64,000 bases of DNA from Mugil cephalus. Lineage: Eukaryota > Chordata > Actinopteri > Mugiliformes > Mugilidae. The position numbers and the translations under genes are program-made. The stretch covers positions 3,912,001 through 3,976,000 of the forward strand of contig NC_061773.1 in assembly GCF_022458985.1 (NCBI RefSeq), read 5' to 3'. Below are positions 51,101-62,800 of the stretch, piece by piece. Positions within the stretch are counted from its first letter, which is position 1. Every line of letters begins with the position of its first letter. The notes under the pieces are model-generated. The model saw only the letters and a list, made by a program, of their open reading frames with translations. It was not told where the DNA came from and made no database searches.

Positions 51101-52230
51101 AGCTAAGCCATGCATTTCACCAGTTTGATATCTCGCTCGCTGGAGCACGGAGCTGCAGCAGTTGTGGAGCTAGCTGTGAGATCGTATCGAGTTCTTCAGG
51201 TGGGCCTTGCCCCTGGGAGAATGTCCTGCTTCATTACAAGAGCTTCCTGAGTTTATGTGAACGCTTATTTTAAAGTTAGGATCTAAGATCCCTGCTCCCA
51301 AAACAATAACAGGATGAGGCCGCCTGTGGCATGTCTTACAAAATTTGCTTACATGTGGGTTTGCCCGCTCTGAAAGGCATTTACAGGAAGTGACAGAGGA
51401 TGGACAGTGGAATTGAAATAAAGCAAACAACGCAACAATACCCCTTTCCTCGTGTGCGTTGTATGTTTGTGAAACAAAATTCACATTGTCTGACTCAATC
51501 AATGCATGCAGTAAATGGAATCAACAAAAAACCTTGATTATACCTACAAATGACTCATAACACAAAGGAGTGAAGATTGTAAACTTGGTTCAACGTAGTG
51601 ATTGGTATTGTCAATCTCTTTTCATTACAAGTTGTGGTGATGTCAGATAAACATAACTGGGTTTTCTACATGCTCAGCACCCTATAAACTGGACTTATAC
51701 TTTCTGACTTCATCTGTTATGTTTCTTTTTCTATTGTGCAAAAGCAGTATACTGTATTCATTATTGTAGCTGCAGGGAGAAAGTGTATTGGAAATTTTAC
51801 ATCTGTTCGTGGCTTGATAAATTCACAAACTCACAGTGTGAGTTGCAAGTGCAACTCTGTGCTGCAGCTGTTTGTCCAAACAAATCTAATGTGTTGTTAC
51901 ACGATCACATAGGTGAACTAGCCCCGCGTCATGTTGGGGAAATTACACCAATCGGGAAATGCATGTGCAACTGTGCTTATATAGAATTTCTTGTAGCGAC
52001 AGTGATTTATTTGAATATCAGCAGCCTTTTGAAAGAATGGGGGTTTGACCGATGCATTCTTCAAGTCATCAACAAACTGAAAGCATTAAAAAAATACACC
52101 ATGCTGCCCATTGTTTACTTGCAATGTACACGGTGACGTGTGAGAGGGAGGAAAAAACAGGCATGCAGCTCTCACAGCGGGAGGTCTGACCTGGGATTTT
52201 CTATGTGAAAGGGGTATTTCTGACTCTAGT
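45153..52230. other. Region upstream of oxtr, no exon recognised
   Basis: The oxtr 5' UTR and promoter must lie in the first part. A minus-strand acceptor-like site (ctttctgcag, near 45429) could mark an untranslated exon. Beyond this is one repeat (48465-48755) and unique-looking sequence. No open frame shows a known domain. Confidence 0.55.
48465..48755 (+). repeat. Widespread teleost interspersed repeat (forward copy)
   Basis: Contains gggttcgaatccgactgggg, cctttctgtgtggagttggc, gggttctctccgggtactcc and agctgggatagactccagca in the order of the common fish repeat. It is the inverse of the copy at 32400-32650. The head (gggttcgaatcc) looks like a tRNA B box, but I do not claim a class. Confidence 0.75.
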
Positions 52231-52231
52231 C

Positions 52232-52860
52232 GGGTTTACATGGAGCCATATATTCTGATTACAATTGGTTTAGAAGCCCAAACTGAATAGAAATGCTCCA
52301 TATAAACTCCTCAATTACAATAAACAGGCCCAAACCGAATGTCATTTAATTTGGTTTCACAGGGCTAAAATTTTCCTTTTCTCAAACTGATTGAAAGTCA
52401 TGTAAATGGTGAATCAGAATTAAGTCAGGCTCCGTTCTGTCTGAGCATGCCTGTCTTGACATAAATGCGCAGTGATGTTCAAGTGACATTTCCTTCAGCT
52501 GGTCTGCAGCTCCGTGGAGAGTTTGTTTTTAATAACAACTCTGAAAGAACTAGACATCATCGCACGCTTAGACAGCAGAAAAAGCAGTAATATTGAACTC
52601 CTTGCAAAGATCCATCAAAAATTCATTGAAGCCAAGATAGACTGAAGTGTGGAACAAATTCAGAACCGCTGGAAAAACCTTGAAGACCGGCTACTCTAAG
52701 GCTAATACAAAAGCAAAAGTGGTTATGACGCCACAAACTTTCCAAATCCAGCCATTGATTTAATAATAAAACTCTAAAAAGACCTGAAACCTCCAATCGG
52801 AATGAGAAAAAAGTGTTAACCATGTTCATGAGTAAAGTCCATATGAACATCCACTCTTGT
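52232..52860 (+). mobile_element. Decayed DNA transposon with Myb/SANT-like coding relic (possibly PIF/Harbinger type)
   Basis: It starts with gggtttacatggagc, and a near-complement (gctccatataaactcc) follows within 80 bases, a pattern seen at the ends of some fish DNA elements. From 52538 to 52699 the + strand encodes a decayed protein segment including LKELDIIARLDSRK and VEQIQNRWKNLED, typical of Myb/SANT-like DNA-binding domains of transposon origin. It is interrupted by an in-frame TGA. End points and family are uncertain. Confidence 0.5.
52538..52699 (+). pseudogene. Myb/SANT-like domain pseudogene fragment
   Basis: One reading frame from 52538 holds helix-forming residues with the spaced Trp of this domain (NRWKNLED), broken by a TGA codon shortly before VEQIQ. 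A single C-to-T change of a CGA codon would explain that stop. No start codon or downstream transposase is seen. Confidence 0.5.
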
Positions 52861-55400
52861 GGGATTCATGATCTCTTTAATGGAGCTTTTTCAATGTCTG
52901 ATGTTTTCAGGTCTCAGTTGGAGTTGTTTGCTGACGTTTTCAGAAACTGCAAAGATGGACGGTAACTTAACACACGGCAATTACAGAGTTTTCTTGTAAT
53001 TATTTATTATATGCGAGAAAAAATAATATTACCAATTTTATTACAAACATCCTAGTCTTTCCATTACTTTCATTTCCTACTATAAATTACCTGGTCATTA
53101 CTTCTAGATGCCAACAACCGCCTACGGAGTTGTGCTGATGGTAATACTTGAATGGCAAGTAAACAATTTCCCATGTCATAACCACAAGCTCAATATTTGC
53201 ATTTGGAGCTAACATTGTTGTACTGTATGTGTGTTGTAATTGGTCTGACAAAGCATGAGATGGAGCAATCACTTGTTTGCCACTGTGACCTTGAAGCTAT
53301 AAAACCAGTGGAAACTAAAGGGCAAGAGGGGAACGGACAGAGAGAGAAACAGAAACAAGGGCTGTGTGATATTAGCTAATAGGGAGCACTTTGTTTGGAT
53401 AGTTGAAACGGAGAATGGGGAGCGACGCAGCCAAGGGCATAAATATTAGAGTGGTGGACTCATTGATGAGATATGTGCGCCTCAATGTGACATTGTTCGG
53501 AGTCACTTATGGCCGTGCATAGCAAGCGACAGAGTCCAATTTGTGTCTCTCGCTCACTTTGAATATCACGCGTCCACCTGCTGCACTTCCAGTAAACGTT
53601 CACGCCTCACAAATCGTATCCTTGCTCGTTTTTCTGGTGCACTGTGGAGCTTTTGAGATAAACCAAAGCCAGCTAACAGCAATGTGCGCGCATGCTGTGT
53701 GCGGAAGCAACGAGCGTGCACGGAGCAAACTAAACAAATACTGGACACAGGCGTTTAAAGTGCAATTGAGCAACGCAGGAATGCAGTATTTTGACGACGG
53801 CAGAAAAAGCAGGTAACAATTTGGGCTGCATATTAAGGGGATTTTTAGCTGGAAATAAGACTTATTATACTCCCACAAAAACAGATTCATATACGATATT
53901 TGTGCACTAAATCATTTATGCTATCATGACAAGCAGAGCTGGCACAGAGCTTTACATGAGGGAGGATAATCAAAACTCTTTGAAATACCCTCTCTCGGCC
54001 CATTACTTTCAAATACAAGAGATCGCTGCTGGTCACTGGACCATTTGTTATCCCACGTTTGTGTGTGTATGTGTCTGTGGATGTGGGTGGTGAGCTTTGA
54101 GGAGTTTTTTGTTGGAGCTTATGATGCTATTACATTCACCCCAAACCGTACATCCCCGGTTCTAATATCTGTCCAGGAGTTTGCCCGTGGCTGTCATTTC
54201 AAATGTTTTTCATGACCGGCAAATTCTCAGCCGCAAAGTCGCAGGGATTTCAAAAACCATTTAGAAAGCTGCCATCTGTGAAACCCAACATGTTCATGTC
54301 TGGAGTATGTGTCTGAGTATTTTAGAGCTTTTATGTAAAGTCCTGGGTTTGTGCTACTTCAAGCTCATTGGATTGGGTTCAGGAAATAATTTACACCCAC
54401 CTCTAACTGTAAAAATGATAATTACAGTTTGACCAACAAAACCAGTGCAAGAAAGAAAGTGGTAAATGTATAACAAAATCAATGTCAACATGTCAATATG
54501 CTGTTGCAAAGTATATATACACAGGTTTATACCAGCCAGCCATCCTGGCCTAAGGGAGTTCTTCAGCCCAATCCAGGCCATAGACAGGGTCAGCGGTGTA
54601 TTACTGTAATACAGAGTCCTCAAAATAAAATGTCCAATGTTGAACTTTATATGCATGCAACTTTCCTTATAGTCCTTCAGTTTGGTGAATATGTTTTGGT
54701 GTATATTTTGAACAGTTTGCTCTATTGGTGAAAATTTCAAAACCAAGTCAAAGTGATTTGACTGGTCAGAAAAGAAACACCCATGGCCATCTTAGGTTTG
54801 GCTCACATTTATAACCACGGTGAAGACAGACACGCAAAGGAAAATATGTCCTTCAGTGCATTAACCATGCCTTTTTACCTACCCTATGAGAGAGTAGATG
54901 GACTAGTTTGCACAAGGGGGAACCCCCGAGAACCTAGGATCACCACTGGTATTCACACACAGCTGCCAGGTTTGTCTCCGCTCAAACACCCATGTATAAA
55001 TGTTTCCATTGAGCTTTGGTATATAGAATTACCCTTCACAGTCTCAGGAATAAACCATTATCCTGAGCTCAACACAGCTGAGGAAAGATGTGGGGGATGT
55101 CGTATGTTTTCTCACAACAGTGATAAATAGACGCATGTATAGTGTGTGTTTTGTTGTTCGTCATTATTACAAGCTATATGCCTCCTGGTGTACCATGTGT
55201 GTGTGTGTTTACAGGATGTAAAAACACATAAGGAAATAAACCAAAATATCAAAATAAAATATGTTTAAATATGTTTAATTTTAACATTATTATCAGCAAA
55301 ATACTTTATCTGGCTGGGTGATCATTCAGAACAGAAATCTATTGCAGACGACACCAAAGACCACCAGAAATCACTGGACTATTTGAAAAAGGCGTATAAG
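52861..55400. other. Non-coding stretch, nothing recognised
   Basis: No exon or repeat I can name. Open frames at 53541-53816 and 54354-54746 lack recognisable domains. Confidence 0.5.
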
Positions 55401-55401
55401 A

Positions 55402-55458
55402 GACCAGACAGGACCGTGGCACAGATCACTATGATCTGTGCCACGGTCCTGTCTGGTC
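55402..55458. repeat. Perfect 27-bp inverted repeat with 3-base loop
   Basis: Left arm 55402-55428 (begins gaccagacaggaccgtggc) and right arm 55432-55458 (ends ccacggtcctgtctggtc) are exact reverse complements around the loop cta. The stem is GC-richer than its surroundings. It would form a very stable hairpin as DNA or RNA. Flanking bases do not continue the symmetry. Confidence 0.97.
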
Positions 55459-56394
55459 ATGATACATGCTCCAATGCTATAGACAATTTATTTTAGATAA
55501 GAACAGGAGGGTTTCGCTGGTATATCATTAATTTATTTTCTTACTCATCCAGATTTCCAGCTTCATGCTTCAACAATCATGTGAGTGTAACACAATTATT
55601 GTTTGACAGTGGGCAGCAATTATGAAAGCTAACTTCAGCTCATGACCCTGCCCAATGCCCAGGACTGTCGAATCAGTGGTTAACCATCCCATTTAGTTGA
55701 AACAAAACTTAATCCGCTTAACAAGTGAAACTTATTATTAGCGTATTAGCCCCTCCTTTATCACCCCATTAAGAGTCAGACTGAGGATTATGCTCGCTCT
55801 GCATTAGTGTCAGGTTTTGTCTTTAGTAAATGCAGCCAAGGGTCCATTTTGCCTGCGAATTTCTCATTACTTTCCTCTCATTATCTCCTACTGCAAATGA
55901 GAAAACGCAGAGCAGAATTGGCTCAAACTAAAATCAACTCAAGTGTCAATGGCAAAGCTACGATCAACTCATGAAGCTTAAACGACAGATTTAATAGGAC
56001 TTATACAATGTAATAATTCATGCACAACAACGTGGCGCTGAAACATTAGGCTCCAAAAGTCAAACCTGAGAACCCATCAGTTTCAATCTGTCCAGTTTTT
56101 CAGGGCCCCTGCTGTAGCCAGCAGATAATCAGATAAAAAGCTGCCTTTCAATGGAAGTTAGCAGCTCATGGTTATGACTTTGGACGCAGTGTGCACAAAA
56201 CTCTAGGCATAACAGAAAAGGCAAGTTGAGCCAGGCGACTGCTAGACAAGTCTAGACAATTCTTCAAGTTAAAGGCTAGGCAACATAATGAACGAAAAGT
56301 ACGAAAAAGAAAAATGAAGCATGTAGCAGTTGCAACACACCAAAATTACAAAAATACAGTATTACATAACAATTCACCATTTACCAGTATGTCA

Positions 56395-56790
56395 ATAATG
56401 AGATGGGGATGAGATTATGACCACGATGAGCCAGCAACAGGATGTTGTTAGTAGGGGGTCTTTGGGTTGTTATCCTGTGTGGGTCCCACAGATACAGTTT
56501 GAGATCTAGTGAATTTGGAGGTCAGGTCAACACACAGTTCAACAACAACAGTTCTTCATGTTTTTTTTTTTTTTAGTTGTTCCTAAACCATTTTTGTGTG
56601 TGTGTGTCTGTATCAGGCTGCATCCTGCTGGGGTCTGGTCTTGTCTAGGTGGGTGCTACATGTCTAAGGAACATCCACATGAATGAATACCAGGTCCATA
56701 AGTTTCCCAGCAGAACATTGAATTGTCACAAGATGGTCAATGTTACTTACTTCTCCTGTCAGTGATTTTAATGTTGTGACTGATGCCGAA
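56395..56790 (-). mobile_element. Tc1-like transposon relic, reverse copy
   Basis: Read on the minus strand it starts gcatcagtcacaacatt, runs through cactgacaggagaagtaagt and accatcttgtgacaat, then follows the same decayed transposase segments as the copy at 30385-30837 (for example tcatgtggatgtt and gacatgtagcacccaccta). It ends near 56400 with a damaged right end. Its left end is better kept than in the other copy. Confidence 0.75.
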
Positions 56791-57451
56791 CGTCACAGCT
56801 TATAAATTCTGACCATTTATAAATACAAATACAAATACAAAATTAACCACTACAGAGGTTGTGAATACCACAAGAGGGGGCTGTTCATACAGATCCGAGG
56901 CATGCTCTAACGCCATTGGTCAAAGCTGCCAAGCAAATAACAGCCAGAAAGTTTTGTCAAGCAAGACTTTGTCCCAACATATTCTGCCTTCACATGCAAG
57001 TACTGTATCTGTTAATAGAGATAACCCAGAATCTAAATTTATCTATAAACAAGATGCAAAGCATGTAGTATGAATTTGCACAAAGAGATTAGAAAAATTA
57101 GAGTTGGAGTAGTTGTCTGCGGTAAGGAATTAAGGAGTGCTCTTTCACAGACAACCTGGACATTCCTTCCGTTTGTTAATGGATCGCCATCAATGTCAGT
57201 CTTGTCCTGTTTTGAGTGAGTGTGGCTCATCTGCCTCAGCAGCTGTAGGTTACATCCATCTTTCAGTTTTTTTTTATCGTCCTTTCAAATGGAAATTTTG
57301 CACCCTTTCAATCATTTGCAGCCATTTTGTTCTCAGCAGTCCATGACCTTTTGCTAGAAACCACCCCCATTGCATTTCTGCATGAATGTGATTTGTCAAG
57401 ACTCCTGTGTTTTTTATGTAGCAGTTTTACGTTTTGAAAAAGTTCACAACA

Positions 57452-57460
57452 ATCTACAAT

Positions 57461-57532
<72 letters not shown>

Positions 57533-57541
57533 ATTGTAGAT
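57452..57541. repeat. TG microsatellite between perfect 17-bp inverted arms
   Basis: An uninterrupted TG repeat (57469-57524, 56 bases) is bracketed by atctacaattatatata (57452-57468) and tatatataattgtagat (57525-57541), exact reverse complements. This suggests a palindromic element whose centre expanded, or a repeat that grew inside a foldback. Confidence 0.93.
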
Positions 57542-60500
57542 CGATATTGATTTTGTGCAGTGTCTTCTCTTTTTTGGGGGTGGGGGGTGAAAGGAAATAA
57601 TAGTCATCATTGACAAAGGTTAAAGTGAGCAGCCTACTTTTGCTGCTAACATAAGAGTGCAGTGGTTGTTAGGAGGAGCTGCGTAGTAAAATGACGTTGG
57701 ATTTCTGTGTCGCGTCTTACTTTGGTTAGCTGGTTCCAACTCTGAAAGCTTTCCATGTAAGTGCCAAGGACCACTTTGCCCGTACCTCCATTTAAACAAA
57801 GTAGTTCTTGTACCCAGTTTGGGCGTCTGTTTTTAGTTGAGATTGGTGTACTTCCTGTTGAAGGACACCATTAACTGTGCACTCTCTGGGCTAGTTTAGA
57901 GAGGAAATATATATACATGCATATCTATTCAGAGAAAAAGGGCCTAGTCCAATATTTTTCTTATATTACGACATACATCATCCTCTGTACATTTCCACTC
58001 AGGGGCTTCTCATTTGCAAATTTTGATTAAATCCTTCATGAGCACATTATAATGGAAAAAATATATGTCACTGAAGAAAAACCCAGACAGATAAACTATC
58101 GCAGCCTTAGTCATACTGGTTGATGTTATCTTCAGTATCTTCAGTAAAAATAAAATAACTTGTGGCTCTTCAAGTGGATTTTTTGGGAACGGCTCTAGCA
58201 GTGTTATTATTACAATTATCATTAAAAGGTCATAAATCTGGTCAACAAATTCAAATGATGTCAGTGGAAGTAAGTAGGTTTTAAATGATACTTCAGACAA
58301 ATGGATTCTCAACAATATTTCCTCTTGTAAATTGTGATTCCATGAATCCATTTAAAATACATACTGTATAGCACGCAGTATAGGCCAACAAATTACTGAA
58401 GCTCTGTTATATGAGAATGTCAAGCTCTCAGTGGCTCTGTCTGGTTTTCCAGCACGCTTGCTGCGCAGAGCAGTAACTGGATTTGATTTTACTTGTTAGA
58501 TAACTTCCTGTCTCATCCACGCTAAGTATAATTACAAACTATGTTTAGTTTCAGCTGACGCTGCAGTGAACATGCATCACTGGGCTGATTGAAATGACTG
58601 GCATTACGAAGAGTCCAACTAATTTAGAAACAACACGAGCTAAAGTGAGGAAAGCACAGATGGAAAATGAACGTATGAACCATGACAGAAATTTGGAGGA
58701 AAACTTGGGAGCGCGTTTAACTGAAGCAATGTTTTCCTATTTTAACCCTCCTGTTCCCAGGTCTGCTTTAATACAGAGGTGTCTCATCTGCTATAATTAG
58801 GCTCTCTCCGTATTTTTCAATTAACTACATATCCCACATGCCCTGTGGGAAAACCACAAGGTAGATTGCCTCCTAATGATTTTACAAAACCTGTTGTTCT
58901 TAAGTCTGATTTGTGGCTGGTCAGTTAAATTAAGTCACAGTAAAACAACTAACTATTTCCCAATACTATTACACAATATTAAATTTGGTGATCATTAATT
59001 CTGGGGGAAATCGTTTATTGGAACAGTGACATTCAAACGGCAACATGGAAAAACAGGAGAATAGAAGGAGAATAAGCACAGATTGTAATGCAACAGAAAC
59101 ACCTTTTGTGTGGTGCTGAACTCAGTCCTGATGTTTGTCTCTGTCATACGATACTCTAGGCCTCCCTCAAGAGCCAAAACACTTCAACACATCTTATCGC
59201 AAATTGGAGTTTAAATGGCACAAAAATGAAAATACTGTGTGAAGAAAGGATTTAAATTAAGAAAACATTTGAATGTAATATTACAGCGTAGCAGACTCTA
59301 GGAACATAATTCGGTATAATCTGTGGTTTGGCATTTCTTCTATACGTGCAGCATAAAGGCCTCTGGAGGGAGAGAGTTGAAAAAGCCAGCTAGAGTTACC
59401 AACTTTACATGGGCGCCCAACTAAATGTTCTGAAAAAGAGATGTGTGTTTACATCGACCACCCCCAGACCCCTCAAACCATCTATCAGAGTACAACGTTT
59501 GTTTGTGCAATATGGTTCTGCTGTTTGTGGGGAACTGAATCCAATGTGAACTAAGGGAGGGGAAGAAGAAAAATTGTTAAAAATAATTATAAAATAAATA
59601 AATGTATTTTATTTTTTATTTTTTAATTATCTTTATTATTTTTATTTTTCACCTGTTTGATCTCTTTTTCTCTTTATTAGTGGTTCTCAAGCGTGTTTTT
59701 CTTATATGCAACTGAGCTACTGTGACCAAGCAGTGAATTACAGTAAGTCTGTCTCAATTTAATAAGCGGTTTCCCCAATTTAATTAACTAATTAATTTCT
59801 AATTTTTACAATATTGCCACCCACATCAGTACCAACTTGAATAAATCTTTGGAATTATTCGTTTTAAAACTAACAGTTTTTCCTGCCACCATGTATCTGA
59901 CCGTCCCCGGTCACCTCACCTAACGTGGGTCAGGCCAGTCTGTGTTGGAAGAGATGGAAATTTTCTACCTCATGATCACTTTTAAATGGCAAAATTCTTT
60001 GAAAATGATTTATTCTGTGAGGAGAACCTGGGCCTAGAATCACATCATCTCAAAATAAAGCTTTATATTTGAAATTATAATAACTGGTAGCTAAAACATA
60101 TTAAATAGTCTCGTTGGATTGTGTGACACGGGCATTTATGTCGTAACAGGTGATTCTTAACACTGAATCTAGTGAGGTGAGACATTCCACCTGAGCTCAC
60201 AAAGACAGACGAGGAGAGGTCACTTCTACGCTTTCTGTCTCTGCATGTTGCCGAACACGTTGGACTGTGAAAATTAGGGATGATCTCATCCAAACACGAA
60301 ACAGTGATCTCTAGCACACGTTCCCCTGCACAGGCCTGAGTCTCCAAAGGAGGTTTTAATGTCGCTGTGACCCCCAGAACCACGGTAGTCAGTCGTATAA
60401 TCAGACTGTCTGACTGTCTCGGCTGTTCCGTTTAGAAGTTTGACACGTAGACTTGGTTTGCCACCTAGGAATGGAATAACTTTCCATAAAGTGTAATGTG

Positions 60501-62515
60501 AGAGCCTAATTAGTTCCACAGAAGTTAAGACTCGATGCAGTCTGGAGAGCTCGTAGCATGATCTGAAAATATTATTTTATGAGTAAGGAAAATAATTCTT
60601 TTTAGACTTAAAAGCTTAATATGCACGCCAAAGATCTAACTACTGTGTGTCCGGATAGAATAGAGAAAAGGTGAGACAACATTTTGCTGTGTACACAGTG
60701 TTGTTATAGAGAGGAACTACTACTACTGTGGATTTAGTATCTTAGAACAGGTTTAATCTGAGGCTTCAAAATAATAATTCAGAATGCTGTTCAAAATATA
60801 GCCGCCCCATTTCCAGCCGGTCTGTATGAAGGCAGGTATTTTGCTTTATCACATTGTGTCTTCACGAAAAGGCCGCTCAAAATATATGTAATTTTCAAAA
60901 TAACTAATTACATTTTCCAATATACTGCACTAACCAGGCAACTGACAACATCTGTCAAACAGCCCTCCAGGACTTCGCTATGCTCTTTGGCACAGCTTCT
61001 ACCTCAAACAAACTGATAAATTCAATTGTTACCGCTGTGAATAAACAGCTTACGTTTCTTGGCCTGCAGATGGTAGATGGCGGGAGGTTTTCCAGACCTT
61101 GGGTGAAATCCAGTGGTCGGTTGTAACAAAAGCATTTGTTAGATGTAAGTACAATTTTGAGGTTGCTGAGTGCTTCCCTTTCTTCTACTTTATCTTTCTG
61201 CTTTTATTTTCCTCCAACATAAAGCATAACTCCATGTTATTAATGTTCCTGTGTACATTTTCACCTTTTAATCCCTCCTATGAGCATAATATATATATAT
61301 ACTTTTTTTGTACAGTTGTTCTAATACAAATGTTGTATGTTGTTCACTTAATCTGTTTTATTTCCATGTAAGTCAGTGGTTAGATTAAGTCTGAGTGTTT
61401 TTTGTTTTAATTTAAAATAAAATCTGAGTAACTGATTATGACTAGTTATTTTCCATTAAACTACCCATCAATTAAATGAGCTCCACATTACCAGGTGCAG
61501 CTTTAAAGCTTTAAAAACAAGACTGCATCCTTTATTATTATACAGTAATACATATTGTTTGGCAACCACTGATTAACTGTAATTTTGATCCTTGCAAAAC
61601 ATACAATCTGCCTCATCCACACATATCAGTGACGATGTTGGCATTTGCAGGTATCTTTTGCACATTTGAACTTAAACAATATTTGCACATTCTGAATGTC
61701 CTGTACTGAGACAGCTGCACCTTACACACTTGCTCACTTAATTAATTTATTTATTTTTGACATGATTAGAGTAAGTTTATTTCCTTCGTTTAGTTTAGTT
61801 CACTAACTCACACAAAGTAAGAATTCCACTGCTCAGTGTAACCCCTGCTGTGTATATGACAGTAAACTACTTGAATCTTATTTGTGAGGAACCGTGATCT
61901 AATTTGATGCTGTGCACAGTTAAATAAATCGCTCCTTCTTGTTCCGTTGCGCACAGTATTTCAGACTGATCTCCTGTCAGACAAGTTGCATTTCCTGTGA
62001 CTACTCAACAATAAAAGTCAGCTTGTGTCTGTCCAGTAAAACGTAGCAGGAGGACTGTCTTTCTGTACGTGCCCACCGACTCAGACAGATTCAGACTGCC
62101 TCTAAGCTCACCAGCCTTCATCCACTGACAATCTGACACTAATTTCTACCTGGATCGAATCAGAATGAAAGATGTTACACTTAAAAGAGTTGTCTCAAAT
62201 GTCTTTATTATGGGTCTCTCCTAATTAAAATGCTTTTATTGTGGAGTTGCAGCAAACCTCTCACACCTTCAACCTCTCTTTCATAAGGAACTGTTGTGTA
62301 ACAACCCCCATCACCTATTCCCCCGTCCCCCTGCACTCTACATCAGTGTCATGTTCATTCACCGTTGTACTAACTACATCCATCTGTCTAATACTGTGTG
62401 TTTTATTGTATGTAGTGTATTTTATTATGTATTGCTGCTATTGTTTTAAATTATTTTTATTGCTTCCCGAAGCAGAGAGCTGTTAAACTGTATTTTGTTG
62501 TTTTTCACCTGTCAA
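57542..62515. other. Non-coding stretch, nothing recognised
   Basis: AT-rich sequence with short T/A-rich runs (59580-59650). Open frames are short and unlike known proteins. No splice-bounded exon of a known gene is recognised. Confidence 0.5.
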
Positions 62516-62537
62516 TGACAAAAAAAAAAAAAAAAAC
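62480..62537 (+). repeat. Possible retroelement 3' tail with 18-base A run
   Basis: A segment resembling the 3' end of fish retroelements (gtattttgttg, then cctgtcaatgaca) is followed by an A run at 62520-62537. The likeness is short, and no reverse transcriptase sequence is seen upstream, so this is tentative. Confidence 0.3.
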
Positions 62538-62577
62538 TTTTTCTTTTTCTTAATTAGATTTATAATTAATTATAATT

Positions 62578-62800
62578 AGGATGTGGTCTAGTAGTTAAAG
62601 AAGCAGGTTTGGGTAAGGTGGTAAGGTGAACTGTGCAAGTCCCTGAATCTCTTCAAATTGTGCTCCAAGGTGCCTCACATGTCAGTCCACTGCTCCAAGT
62701 GTGCTCCCATGTATACAAATGGCTATATAGGTTTTGTAAAGTGTCTTGATGTAATTTATATTATTATTGTTGATACTATATAAATAAAAATGTAACTGAA
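62578..62800 (+). repeat. Possible degraded SINE
   Basis: The head (tggtctagtagtt, then gtgcaagtcc about 40 bases on) resembles decayed A and B boxes of a tRNA-derived SINE. The tail (gtaaagtgtcttgatgtaat, then actatataaataaaaatgta) resembles SINE/LINE tails common in fish. Confidence 0.45.

Noticed and set aside
53541-53816. 91-residue open frame upstream of oxtr
   Set aside because: No domain, no splice context, no codon pattern suggesting a gene.
57308-57616. Frame with Thr-His repeats
   Set aside because: Translation of the TG microsatellite.
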